Assembly: GCA_964023205.1 (NCBI GenBank)
Contig: OZ026845.1
Coordinates: 630,001-694,000, forward strand
Direction: 5' to 3'
From: Lutraria lutraria
Lineage: Eukaryota; Mollusca; Bivalvia; Venerida; Mactridae
Length of the DNA stretch: 64,000 bases
Shown here: one piece after another, positions 48,625 to 60,600 of the stretch
Layout: every line of letters starts with the position of its first letter
Position numbering within the stretch: the stretch's first letter is position 1
Position numbers and translations under genes: made by a program
Notes under the pieces: generated by a model
Seen by the model: only the letters and a program-made list of their open reading frames with translations
Database searches by the model: none
What the model was told of the DNA's origin: nothing

Positions 48625-49156
48625 TAAATAGTACATGCCGAAAATACTTCCATAAATAGTACATGCCGAAAATACTTCCATAAATAGTACATGCCGAAAA
48701 TACTTCCATAAATAGTACATGCCGAAAATACTTCCATAAATAGTACATGCCGAAAATACTTCCATAAATAGTACATGCCGAAAATACTTCCATAAATAGT
48801 ACATGCCGAAAATACTTCCATAAATAGAACATGCCGAAAATACTTCCATAAATAGTACATGCCGAAAATACTTCCATAAATAGTACATGCCGAAAATACT
48901 TCCATAAATAGTACATGCCGAAAATACTTCCATAAATAGTACATGCCGAAAATACTTCCATAAATAGTACATGCCGAAAATACTTCCATAAATAGTACAT
49001 GCCGAAAATACTTCCATAAATAGTACATGCCGAAAATACTTCCATAAATAGTACATGCCGAAAATACTTCCATAAATAGTACATGCCGAAAATACTTCCA
49101 TAAATAGTACATGCCGAAAATACTTCCATAAATAGTACATGCCGAAAATACTTCCA
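48625..49156. repeat. 28-bp minisatellite, exactly 19 copies
   Basis: TAAATAGTACATGCCGAAAA plus TACTTCCA is repeated 19 times (532 bp). The only clear differences are one T-to-A change near 48828 and the truncated phase at the ends. Because 28 is not a multiple of three, every frame cycles through the same 28-residue super-repeat. All three minus-strand frames therefore stay open, which shows they are not genes. Confidence 0.96.
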
Positions 49157-50028
49157 AAATTAAGATATGTATAATCCAGTAACTTTACATTAAATTATCA
49201 AATATAAAATTTATAAGAGATCAGTGAGTATAGACTACTTGTAATATTATAATTTCACATAAAACGTTGAGTAGAAATTGCATACGAATGTTTTAATTTA
49301 CATGATATAGAATTTTAAAATATATGTCTTTGCAGCGAGGAAAGCACTAATTGCTCACATCATTAATACATATGTAAACAAATGTATAATATATTGTACG
49401 AGTATAATATGCAGGAGATTTGTGATGTTGTTTCAAGTTGCCATTGTTTTATTTACGTGGCATGTATGCAAATAGTTTTAAAGTTGACACTTCAGTTTCA
49501 AAATTAGTTATAGTTTATTAAACTGTTTAGATGACATTCATTTTAAATAACCGACTACTGAAAGTTAATGAAGGTTCGCGTGCCTAGATGCGTTTTCATT
49601 ACATGCAGTGTGATCACATCAATATGACGTCAGCTGTTAGTTACTGAAATAAATTATTGGACACCACAGCTGTCTTATGTCAGAACATTTCATCAACATG
49701 TATGTCGTTTTTATATTTGTATTGACACGTACACCAGACTTAATATGAATTACATACCGTAGACTTGATTTCAGACTTGATCATACATGTAATACGCAGT
49801 ATATCAGTAAACGTACATATATGTTGTAAGAAGTAAAGATCACATTAATTTCATAAGCTTGTAGTATTTTCTTAGGAGTGTTTTAACAATTCTACAATTT
49901 ATCAAAATAAAGTGTTCCAGAACATTTTATATTCCACTGTTTAACAATTCGAGTAGCGTTTGCTGAATTCAAATATGTCCCGTTGGTTTCCACCATTGTA
50001 TTCTATCGTGAAAAAAACTCATGCCTGT
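49157..50028. other. No gene recognised
   Basis: AT-rich. No supported feature. Confidence 0.5.
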
Positions 50029-51035
50029 TTAAAGGGGCATGCCCTGGAACTGAAGCGTCTCAAATAGCAATCAAATTGGTATCATTTTAATGCCTAAATC
50101 AATTAATGAAAGCCCTGTAAAATATTTACAAAACAATCCGCTAGTTTACTCAAAATACACATTTCAAGATTTACCAAAACTGCCGATTTCGGCCTCAGAA
50201 ATTATTCGTCATTTTCACAACTCGACCCTTTCGGCATGTGTCAAAACCGAAAATATCGCGGAAAAAATGTCAACAAACTGAAATGGTAAGTATTTCTCAT
50301 GTTATGTTCACTTGAAAGGCAGCGCACATGTTCAGTTAAACTCTCAGACGTATCGGAAATATCGTTGTCGTCGATAAAAGGCTGTAAGCCTTTTATACAA
50401 ACCGACATACAAATACAGACGCGCGCGTTATAGGGTCATTTTTGAGCGGACATTCTTCTTTGACTTTTATTTACACACCTACTTCTTTGTTTGTGATAGG
50501 TCCATATCCTTTAGAAAGACCTGTTTTATCAAAAGAATTTCGTGAGCGGGTCTGTTTTCTGCACGTGACCAGGTCTATATTCGAAAGATGCTAAACCTGC
50601 CCACGTGCACAATCATTTACATAAGCGCTTTAAGAATTTGTTGTTTGTATAAACAATGTGTATGCTCTATAATTATATAAACATGAGCAATCACAAATTG
50701 GCCAGTCGAGTATACTTGAACTAATGATGGACAAAATACCTTGCAATGACACATACAAGGCTGACGAAAGCGCAATACATTTCCTTCTTGGTTAGATTTG
50801 ACGATATGGGTGTCGGTTTTATCAAAAAAAATGTTTGAGTACACGTGAAACTTCCGATCATAGTTGAAACAATAGCAATATCAGGCTAGAAATGTGACCA
50901 GATGACACGAATACCTCCACTAAGCGCTAAGTCAAAGGGGCCATAACTCCTGTGAAATGTTTGGTTTTTAACGGAAATCGAAGTTGACATGTATTTTGTC
51001 TCACACACTTTCATGTAGAAAATGAAACCATTCTT

Positions 51036-51160
51036 ATTTATCTAGTTATTTCGTCGGATTTAACGCTATTTTCAACATAATATCAGTTATTCAGGGTTCG
51101 ACCTCACAACTTCTTGAACAGGAGACCAACGCTCTAACCACTGTGATAACCGGGCGGGCT
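51036..51160 (-). mobile_element. tRNA-derived SINE nested in the TTAA element
   Basis: On the minus strand 51160-51090 gives GCCCGCCCGGTTATCACAGT, GGTTAGAGCG (box A region), then GAGGTCGAACCCTG (good box B). The next block, GTTGAAAATAGCGTTAAATC and CGACGAAATAACTAG, is shared with the SINE at 1199-1489. The head has mismatched stems, so it is not called a tRNA gene. Confidence 0.7.
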
Positions 51161-51707
51161 TATATGAAATAACTCCATGAATTATGTCTTGAGATCAAAA
51201 TTTGAACGGACGGAAGGACGGACAGGGATGTCACTTTATGTCCTACCGCCGCATCGAATGGCGGGGCATAAAAAGAACTCATGGCAACATATTATTCTTT
51301 GCCAATAAGATACTAGAAAATCGACGTTTTACGTATATTATGTAAAAACATATTTGTGTCTGAAAACTTGTTTTCCTTTTCTTTCAAACCGACAGTAACG
51401 TTGCAACAAGAATAAATAAGCAACCTCTCGACTAACATTCAATGACCTCATCGTCATAGGCTGGTGTAATTGGTAGCCAAATCTACATTTCTAAATAAGA
51501 CGAGAAGGATAATATAACAGTCAAATTTAGATTATTTATAAATCGTTATAGTATATACTCAGTACCTGTTCATCGTTTCGGGTGTTGCCATGTCAATGTC
51601 GCTGCATATGACCAGAGCCAGAGAAAACATATCGTCTGTATTGCTATCGGACATGTAGGTAAATGTAAAGCCATCTCGCAACTGTCGAACGTTGTGTAAG
51701 TCAGATA

Positions 51708-51855
51708 CCAACCTCGTACATCGCCCTATCTGTGTAGAAAAGATCTGATCACGGGATTCTCGAAACACCTCGAGCGCTACGCGCTCTCGGTGTTCACGTG
51801 AATCCCGTGACCAGGTCTTTCCTACGCAGATAGACCTCGTACTCGATCGATATCC
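51708..51855. repeat. Long imperfect inverted repeat (hairpin)
   Basis: The left arm has ACCTCGTACATCG, CTATCTGTGTAGAAAAGA, ATCACGGGATTC and CACCTCGAGCGC. The right arm has the complementary GCGCTCTCGGTG, GAATCCCGTGACC, TCTTTCCTACGCAGATAG and ACCTCGTACTCG in reverse order. Arms are about 70 bp with scattered mismatches and almost no loop. Confidence 0.75.
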
Positions 51856-51936
51856 TATACGTAATAATTGGTTTAACAAGTGACAAATGCATTTTTGGTG
51901 TAAAAGACACAGCAGTTCCTGGGCATGCCCCTTTAA

Positions 51937-52879
51937 ACTTGAACATGTTTGATTTTGTTTATTTTAATTTCCGAGTTATCTCCCTTTCATTTTCATTTGT
52001 TGTAGCTTTTCAAGCTTCCAAAATTCATTTCTAGGGTATGATTGTTATCACATACAAACACTTATTATGAAAATAATAGGACTGTCGGATATAGCTTGAA
52101 ATACATATTAAGTGCGGATTATCGGCGCACACGGGATAGTTGTAGTAAAAATAACTTATAAAGCAGTAATTAACAAAGGTAATACAGTTCACGCATAAAA
52201 CGCTGAGAATGGTTTGTGTGACCTGAGTAATACAGGCAGACTATAAGCAGATCTGAAGTTTCAGTTTTTTCTTGATTGAAGATCTAGTCAACATTAATTA
52301 GTGAACTTGAAGCATTGATATCACGCTGCAAGCTCTATCTATTTCTCGACAAACTATGTAATTGATCTATAGATAGAACACCCAAGTTTGCGTACTGACA
52401 TTCATCGTCTAACTCTGACTTGCTGGTGATAGTGTATACTGGTTATCAGACGATTCAACCTGATCAGTTTTCTTCATAGAATAACAGACTACAGATCACA
52501 ATTAGCCATATGTGTTGGACTACCAGTATTCGACGATTTTTTTTTTGCTCTTTCATCATTTATCAGAATTTCTATTCAAGTGTTTATTTCTTAAGCACCT
52601 TTATCTCGTATGTGGGTAAGCCATTGTAAGAAGCGTTCTGTCTTTATATGGGCTTTGAATCCAATAACTGTCAATAATTTGTATTGTCATTTATTTTTAC
52701 ATAGGATGTGAGGGTCCAAGCCCAATCCTTTATTCGATTGGCATTTGGACCTAACGTAGGGCTACGGGCAACCAGCACTAGCAGAGGCGACACTTGTTTC
52801 AAGTATTGAGTACAACATTCTTATTTTGTTCAAACACATGTTTAACATTTGATATCCATAAATAAATAACATATAATTA
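51937..52879. other. No gene recognised
   Basis: AT-rich. Nothing is supported. Confidence 0.5.
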
Positions 52880-53049
52880 TGGTGGCTGATTTCTGCCATT
52901 TCATGTCTTCGTGTCTTCGGTCCCAAAAGCAAACAAAAATGTCAGCGGGTATGAAATCAAAAGTCGAAGGCGAAGGCACAATTATTAAGTGAGTAGTTTA
53001 TCGTGTCTTCGACTTTTTGGGGACATGAAATGGCAGAAATCAGCCACCA
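52880..53049. mobile_element. TA-flanked 170-bp MITE with perfect 28-nt inverted ends
   Basis: The first 28 bases (TGGTGGCTGATTTCTGCC then ATTTCATGTC) are the exact reverse complement of the last 28. TA stands directly outside on both sides (52878-52879 and 53050-53051), the target duplication of Tc1/mariner-type elements. Inside, GTGTCTTCG and CGAAG motifs extend the pairing. No frame. Perfect ends suggest fairly recent movement. Confidence 0.85.
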
Positions 53050-53612
53050 TACATAATTTACTCAGTCAGACAATCGCAAGTTAATAAGATGCTAGAATTG
53101 TATTTAGTGTGTTAGTCATTTCTAAGAAACACTTTAAGACACTTTACGTTGGTACTTACTTCGTCTTCAACATCTGATGTGACAATAAATGTTGTTTTAT
53201 TTGAGGAGTGTAAAAATGAGATAATTTACGGGGAGTGTTTATTACCAGCAGCAACCAATTGTATAAACATCGGTTTAATTCAATCATTGGGTTAAATATG
53301 AGGTTTATTTACAAAAATAACTAAAAGTTTATCAGAGGTAAGATGGCTGCTATTGTTGTGCCAAACGTTAGATGTCCTTAGTACATTCAGACAAGTAAAT
53401 GACAAATTGAGGACACTTTGCTCAAATATAGCAAAAAAATACAATCTGGTCCAACTTAACCAAAGTTTTATACAGTCGCTTTACCAAACTTTAACTCAAA
53501 TTTAACCCAGCCTCAAATTTAAGTCAGTGGTTGAAATTAACCTTCTTGTACTCCGGATATATCAGATACTGTCTAAATTAACAATTGTGACATTTCCCCC
53601 CTGAGGTTTAAA
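53050..53612. other. No gene recognised
   Basis: AT-rich. Nothing is supported. Confidence 0.5.
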
Positions 53613-53831
53613 GGCCCATTAGCTTTTTTAATTTAATTAGTAGTACTGAACAATAGGTAAAATGATAGTAAAATTTAAGACATGTATATTATATTTGCTG
53701 TACAACAATATTTACATATTTAGCCATATCTCTTTAAAATGTTTTCTTATTATTTGCAATATCATTGAAACTAATACTGTGCTATATTTCTATTATGTAC
53801 TTAATATTAACATCCAAAAAGCTAATGGGGC
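53613..53831. mobile_element. MITE-like dispersed repeat (copy 2)
   Basis: The ends GGCCCATTAGCTTTTTT and AAAAAGCTAATGGGGC are inverted repeats. The interior matches 24763-25062 in the GPCR intron (ATGATAGTAAAAT, CAATATTTACATA, TTTGCAATATCA). Confidence 0.7.
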
Positions 53832-56800
53832 TATATATAACATTGAGGCAACAGCTGAGAGCATTTGGTGACTTCCAGCTTTAACGATCGAGGAAGATAC
53901 AGGACGTATTCCTTGTTAGAACCACCCGGCGACCAGCACGTAAAGTAGTAGCACGACAGCTACTTCACAATGTTTACCTGGCCAGGTCCAAGATGAGTTC
54001 GAACTAACAGCGGTGAGGAACTGGTGATAACTAGTCAGAGACTATCATCACATGACCAAGGAAGTCCCTGGTTGTAACATAAATGTAAATAATGTCGACT
54101 TGGATTGTTGAAAATAGATTATATAACTTCCAGACTCTTTCCTCCATAAGTACGTCTTATAAAATCAGACATTTAACCCGGGATATGAGACATCACTTTG
54201 AGATGCTAGATAATCCTCCATTTACAATCTTTTCATAACAACACAATATTTCTACAAAATAACATCTATAATAAATGTACGGTTTATATTATATTCGCTG
54301 TAAGTAAAGTATGAGAATATTTAATAAACAAACGTAAAATGTTTCAGTTAAATTAGATAAATCTTTACTCAGGCATATTGGGATAGCCTGTCTAAATAGC
54401 AGTTTACTCAGAAACCACACACAATCTGCACTCTGTGACATTTTGTAAATATAAACAATATTTTAAGCTATGGCTAGGCTAATAAATAAATTACGTATAT
54501 GCCTCATTAATAGTCTAAAACATAAATGTATATGAGAACAGAACAGAATCAGATATATCAATGTATTTGATATTGTAAAATAAACTTAATTGTTGCTGTT
54601 GTTGTTTTTCAGATAAATAATTCCTAAATACTCTCAAGACAAAGATATAGAACGAGCGATGTAAGAATAGAAACATTAGATGGCGCAGATCTTACGATAA
54701 AAACTGAAAACTATACAAATGCGATGCGAAACATTCGATATTCGTAAACACAATCTATCACCTTACGTCAGTAAACATACTTGTAATGTATTTTAACATG
54801 TTCTCTCACGACTAATGATTGTACCAAAATCAAGTTAAGTCTCTGTCAATACAGAACTGTCAAAATCACCGACGTACATTTAACTAAGTAATTCACTTTT
54901 ATCTTAATGTTAAGTCGGTACAAATATAATACAAGTTTCATATAACTACATGTATGTACAGTTTAACCTGTGAACATATGTCATCGATAGAATAGACATA
55001 ATATGGCCTTAATTGGCAGGTGGTCTTTATCCGGATATAATGATAACACTAATAATCTCTTTATTTTCAGAAAGTAATTCATTAAGATGATACATCAATA
55101 TACATGAAAATACAAACAAATATAACAATGAACATTCTATTTGCAACAAGGCCTTCTTTAACAAGTTAAATATAATATCATTATGTCCTAAATAATCAAT
55201 GAAGGTTTTTACAAGAATGACTTTATTCAGACGGTGGCTTTTATCCGGAGGTGATCACTAACACAGATTTGACTGTACTGATGTATTTATGTCAGTATAC
55301 ATGTATATGCATGTGTTAACAGCGGTGCACTGACGTCTTTTCTAATACGTAGCTAGGTCTATTTTAGAACCACATACATGGACACTAATGTAAGTCCTTG
55401 TCATCATGTCAAGTATTACGTATCGTGACACGGATAATGTGACACGGATAATGTGACACGGATAATGTGACAATTTAGAACTTCCATGGTTAGGAGTGGA
55501 TGGGTTTATATAATCATATAAAGATGAACCTTCGATTATTGAGTAGAATTTAAGTAAAGCCTCTATTATATCTGTTAATGATGCATGTGTAAGTTAACAA
55601 GCCTAAGCTTGACTACTAATTACATCAGCATGAATAATTAAAACTAAGAATATGAGACAATACGTGGTTCATCCTTGTACAAGACATACGGGACAGATCG
55701 TTTATCTATACCACAGGAGGGAGTGAGAATGTTCCTATTAGAATTCATGACCGCGGGATCCGTTGCCAAGAGCCTGTTTAAATTCCAGTTACAGAAAATA
55801 ATTTAACAGTCAATTTTAAGTTGATTTTAGAAATACTTCTAGTATGTGATTATATGTTGCATGCCTGACTGTGTTACTTTATGGCTGGAGCTAACAATAT
55901 TGATCTTGTTATTTATTATGCAGGAAAATATACCAAGATGTGAAGGCAACATGCAGAACCATTTTTACATGTCAGGAACAATATCTCAGTGAAGAGTGCA
56001 ATTAATATTTCTGTAAACTGCATTGTCGATATAGTATAAATATTGTCACCCCCCCCCCCCCCCCAAAGGTACCTGTCAATTGCTAGTCCCTTCGCTAGAC
56101 CGACTACGAAATGTGCCCTTCCTGATTCGTGCATCAGACTGGAAGGCGAGCATACATGCATGATGCCGGTAGAATGAGGGTCAAATTTACTGAGTCACGT
56201 GGCTCAGAATGATAAGTAAAACATACATCGCAGACTTTAACTAATTAATATACTGGTGAATTACAAAATATATAAATCACATATCAGGTGATTTTACCAG
56301 GCGTAACCGGCCAGAAATTTAAAGCATATATGAAATCAATATAGGCTAGGTGATCATTCTTTTCAGTTTCCGATATTTCACCGTCATTAGCATAATTTAG
56401 ACCTACCATTAAGCGAAGTGTTAAATTTTGATACTTAATACTATCAGGTACTATATATTAATACTGTAGTATGGAGTCCCTGATAGTGTCAGCAGTATTC
56501 TATATAATTATTTAATAAAATTAATGTTGGCTAGGTATCTCAATTTTTAAAACCATCTGAACGAAGCACATTTATAAACATGTATATATCCCTAAAAAGA
56601 ACAAAGTTTTGTGAATAATAAACATATAGATCTAGATCTAGAAAGGCAGTATTCGTATAAGTTATTTCATGTGTGTACTGACAGCGTCAGTTATTTGTAG
56701 ACTGAGCTTGATTAATTAACGTGACGTACTCATTTCAAAATGTATAAGGGAGACAACCACTCCGCACTCATTGGATATTGTAATTTGGATTACTTCCCTT

Positions 56801-57443
56801 GAAACGGATTTTACTGTTACAGTATGGTATAGGTTTTTAAGAAACTCAAAAACACAACAATCTATATTCAAAGTGAAAGTAAACTTGTCTTGGTAAAGTT
56901 TATTAGCATGCCTTTTCATTTACGAGAATTGCATTTTTAATCCTTTCTTTTTCTATCTTACTTCTGATTCTCTTATTCTGCGTTAGTTAATGATATCGAA
57001 GTTTACGTATAGTACATGTATATTCGGACAGTAAATTCCGGATAGAAATATAAAGAAAATTTGCTCAGACAGTCCAGGGATGCTATATTACATGTAATAG
57101 TCAGAGACAATTTAAGAAAATTAACTTATTTCTTTATTATGTTTATGTCTATTATTTCTACTCGATGTAGTGAATTTATAACTGTGACAACGAATTATAT
57201 CTACATGGCAGGCTGGATACATGTTTCAATAAAGTGTGTAAAATTTATAAAAAACAATCTTTTTTATGTTTTCATGTAGATGATGTCTTATAAATGTGAA
57301 TTGTACACCAAGTTTGATGCAAGTAATGACATTTTATGTACACAAATGAAACATTACCATTAGCTAGGACTGTATCAATATGTATACAGTATCAATGTTT
57401 TGGTGCCAAGTACTGATATGATTTTTCATAAAAATATTTTCAG
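53832..57443. other. Intergenic stretch upstream of SIRT6
   Basis: No coding region is supported. It holds a 14-bp triplicate at 55425-55472 and a C16 homopolymer at 56049-56064. A non-coding first exon and promoter of the sirtuin gene should lie in its 3' part or earlier, but I could not place them. Confidence 0.5.
55425..55472. repeat. 14-bp tandem repeat, 3 copies
   Basis: GTGACACGGATAAT occurs three times head to tail, followed by GTGACA. Confidence 0.9.
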
Positions 57444-57461
57444 TCAGACATAAATGCTGAA

Positions 57462-57666
57462 ATGTCTGTGAACTATGCAGAAGGGTTGTCTCCATATGAA
57501 CACAAAGGTAGATGTGGATTACCAGAAAAGTTTGATTCAGATGATGAGGTTAAGTCAAAAGTTGACCAGCTGGCTGAGTGGATTAAGGAAAGTAAACATG
57601 TTGTTTTACATACTGGTGCTGGCATTAGTACATCTGCTGGAATACCTGACTTCAGAGGACCAAATG
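57462..57666 (+). CDS. SIRT6: SIRT6 exon 1 (residues 1-68 plus first base of 69)
   Basis: Begins at ATG 57462 and ends in phase 1 before GTGGGT at 57667. It carries the N-terminal segment and the NAD-binding HTGAGIS and PDFRGP motifs. An acceptor TATTTTCAG ends at 57443. The 18 bases before the ATG are in frame without a stop, but family alignment supports the ATG as the start. Confidence 0.93.
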
Positions 57667-60600
57667 GTGGGTGATTTATCAAACTTTTAAAGCTGAATAC
57701 TTACATGGTTGCTGACGGTGCTCATTTTTAGCTTCACCAAAGTCCATCTATATAGGTTCCATTTATTTTATGGCAAGGCAATCTTCTGTTATGAAAGTTA
57801 ACCAGTCACACTGAAGCTAAAATAAATTGCATGCATTAGCCGTGAAAATATCCAGTTTTGACAGTTTACTAAAATTGCACTATAATCTAAAATTAGATGC
57901 ATTCTTTGTTACAATGAAATCTAGTTCTGGACTCCATAACTTAATTACTTATAAATAAGTTAGCTTATTACAAAAGTCATATTAATTGACAAAGTCATAC
58001 AAAAATTTTCAAGAACCACATTGCAGCAATCAATATATAAGGCTGTATTATATTTATACTGTTCATATCGTCTTGGTTTGTTTAAGTTTTTAGCAAACAT
58101 TTGTTGATTATATGTGGTGGTTATCATAACAGGTGTGTGGACACTAGAACAGAGAGGAGAGAAACCATCGTTCAATGTGACATTTGAAGGAGCAATTCCT
58201 ACTCTCACACATAGAGCTATTGTTGCATTAGAAGCTGCAGGTATTTATTTAGTCCAAGTAAAAATGTATCTGTTATGATGAGCATGGTTTAACTTTATTG
58301 AAGTGTCTACAATAAGTTGACAGCATCCTTTCTAAACATTCTATATTATATTTGATGGAAGTATAACATGCTGGTGAAGATTTTTGTCAATATTAATTAC
58401 AATACACTCTTAAGTCCATTTACATTATAGGGGAAGTAATGTTATATTAGGGGAACTATAAGGTACCATTTCTATACTCCTTGTTCTTTTTAGCTCAGTG
58501 TCATGAGTCATTACTAGATTTGGTACACTGCCAAATGATATTTGATTAAATTATTTATGACAAGTTAACATACTAACTCTGAGTAACTCATCTATGTTTG
58601 TATTAATACGCCCATATTGACAATCCATATTATTTGAGCAGGCAGCATCCACAACAGTTCCTTTATAATCTTCAAAATACTTACGGGTATAGTGTCTCAG
58701 CCGAGTTAGATCAATAGCAAAATTGACACTGGCACATGGCGCCTGGTCCAGCAAAAGTATGTATCGACATCGTCTGCTCTCTTTGTTCCCATATGATCCT
58801 GATCAGATAACAATTTGTGACAGTTTGGAATTCTTTTATCTACATTTTGTACTTGAAATATAAGAATGTGTGATGTTTTATCTACACACACTTTATTTCA
58901 GGTATAATCAAGTATGTGATAAGTCAGAATGTAGATGGTCTTCATTTAAGATCTGGTTTCCCTAGAAACAGACTCTCAGAACTCCATGGTAACATGTTTG
59001 TGGAAGAATGTGATAAATGCTGTATGCAGGTAACCATTGATTCTTATAACAAGCCCTCATGAATTACACTTGGATCAAAGGTTATGTGAAATATAAAATT
59101 GTTGGTAACAGGCATAACTAAATGATAAATGACATATTTATGGGAAAGCTACATTTGACTTGTTACGGAATTTTGAAACTATATATAGCATTCTGAACTA
59201 TGGCAAAATGACTGCCACACATACATTTCTAGTTGTAATATTGTAGTTTACTTTTGGCATAAAAAGGGATGACCAGGAATTAGAGTATTAGTAAATTTAT
59301 AGTTTTTCAAGTTCAGTTGTTTCATATTGTAGTATATAAACAGAGAAGTTGTACCAACTATGGGAATGAAACACACTGGAAATAATTGTTCCCAATCAAA
59401 GAAAAGAGGAACCTGCAGGTAGAAACACATCAGTTTTGTATGTAATGAGTTTAAACTTTTAGTACAGCCCTTGTTTTCTGTAATGCTTTGGATAAAACAC
59501 ATCTCTATAGCTATTCTTCTTCTAGTTCTTAATTGGAGTGATTCATGTTGAGGATAGCAGTTACTCTGAGGCAAGTTGAGCTCTGGTACAGAATCCAGGA
59601 TCATTGTTGCTGTCTTTAAGCATGAACTGAACATTTTTTGCATAAAATCAATCCAATTATTTTTAATCTACTCCGTAGCTCACTCACCTTTAATTATTTA
59701 ACCTTGTTGCTATACTTTGTTCATAGACAAAGCTATGACTATACATGTAATTACAATCACCTTTGTATACATGTACAGGGGAAAGCTAACTGATACAATA
59801 CTGGACTGGGAACATGCTTTACCTGATAAAGATTTAGAACTTGCTGATCATCATTCAAAGTAAGTTTTGGGACATTATGTCTCCTTTAGAAGTCTTATTT
59901 AAGGCCAATAGTTGGTAAACTTTCTCATTTGGATTGATATGTTAGATTTTTGTCGAGCCCGCCTGCGGTGAGCTCGACATAGTCGCCACAATGGCGGTTG
60001 CATGTCTGTACGTTAGTTAGTTAGTTAGTGAGTGAGTGAGTGAGTGAGTGAGTGAGTGAGTGAGTAAGTGTGTCCGTCCGGATCCTTGTCCGGGCTGTAT
60101 CTCCGTTATGCATCGACACTTTTTAAAATAACTTGGCATAATTGTTAATCACTATGAGACAGTGTGCAGTGCGCAAAATCCAGGTCTCTAGCTCAAAGGT
60201 CAAGGTCACAGTTAGAGGTCAAACGTCAAAAATGAGCATTATAGACCTTGTCCGGGCTGTATCTCCCTTATTCATAGAAACTTTTTAAGATAACTTGGCG
60301 ATATTGTTAAACACCATGAGACGGTGTGCAGTGTGCAAGATCCAGGTCTCTAGCTCAAAGGTCAAGGTCACACTTAGAGGTCAAACGTCAAAAATGAGCA
60401 TTATAGACCTTGTCCGGGCTGTACCTCCCTTATGCATAGAAACTTTTTAAGATAACTTGGCATAATTGTTAAACACCATGAGGCTGTGTGCAGTGCGTAA
60501 AATCCAGGTCTCTAGCTCAAAGGTCAAGGTCACACTTAGAGGTCAAACATAAAAAATAATCATTATACACCTTGTCCGGGCTGTGTCTCCCTTATGCATT

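Larger units (their letters stand above)
50033..51932. mobile_element. TTAA-flanked 1.9-kb element with 20-bp inverted ends
   Basis: The left end AGGGGCATGCCCTGGAACTG and the right end (reverse-complemented AGGGGCATGCCCAGGAACTG) differ at one base of 20. TTAA flanks both sides (50029-50032 and 51933-51936). These are marks of a piggyBac-type cut-and-paste element. The interior has no recognisable transposase. The frames at 50090-50281 (+) and 51559-51879 (-) resemble nothing known. It contains a SINE (51036-51160) and a long imperfect hairpin (51708-51855). Probably non-autonomous. Confidence 0.75.

Noticed and set aside
48535..49157. Three overlapping ~200-codon minus-strand frames
   Set aside because: A 28-bp unit without a stop gives the same peptide in all three frames, so openness is not evidence of coding.
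51559..51879. Possible transposase remnant in the 1.9-kb TTAA element
   Set aside because: The frame runs through the long hairpin and no catalytic motif can be seen; it is best explained by the inverted repeat.
57061..57279. 72-codon frame just upstream of SIRT6
   Set aside because: It starts without an ATG, is not in the sirtuin family sequence, and is separated from exon 1 by sequence with stops.
59248..59643. 131-codon minus-strand frame across SIRT6 intron 3 and exon 4
   Set aside because: It overlaps the real zinc-loop exon on the opposite strand and shows no domain of its own.
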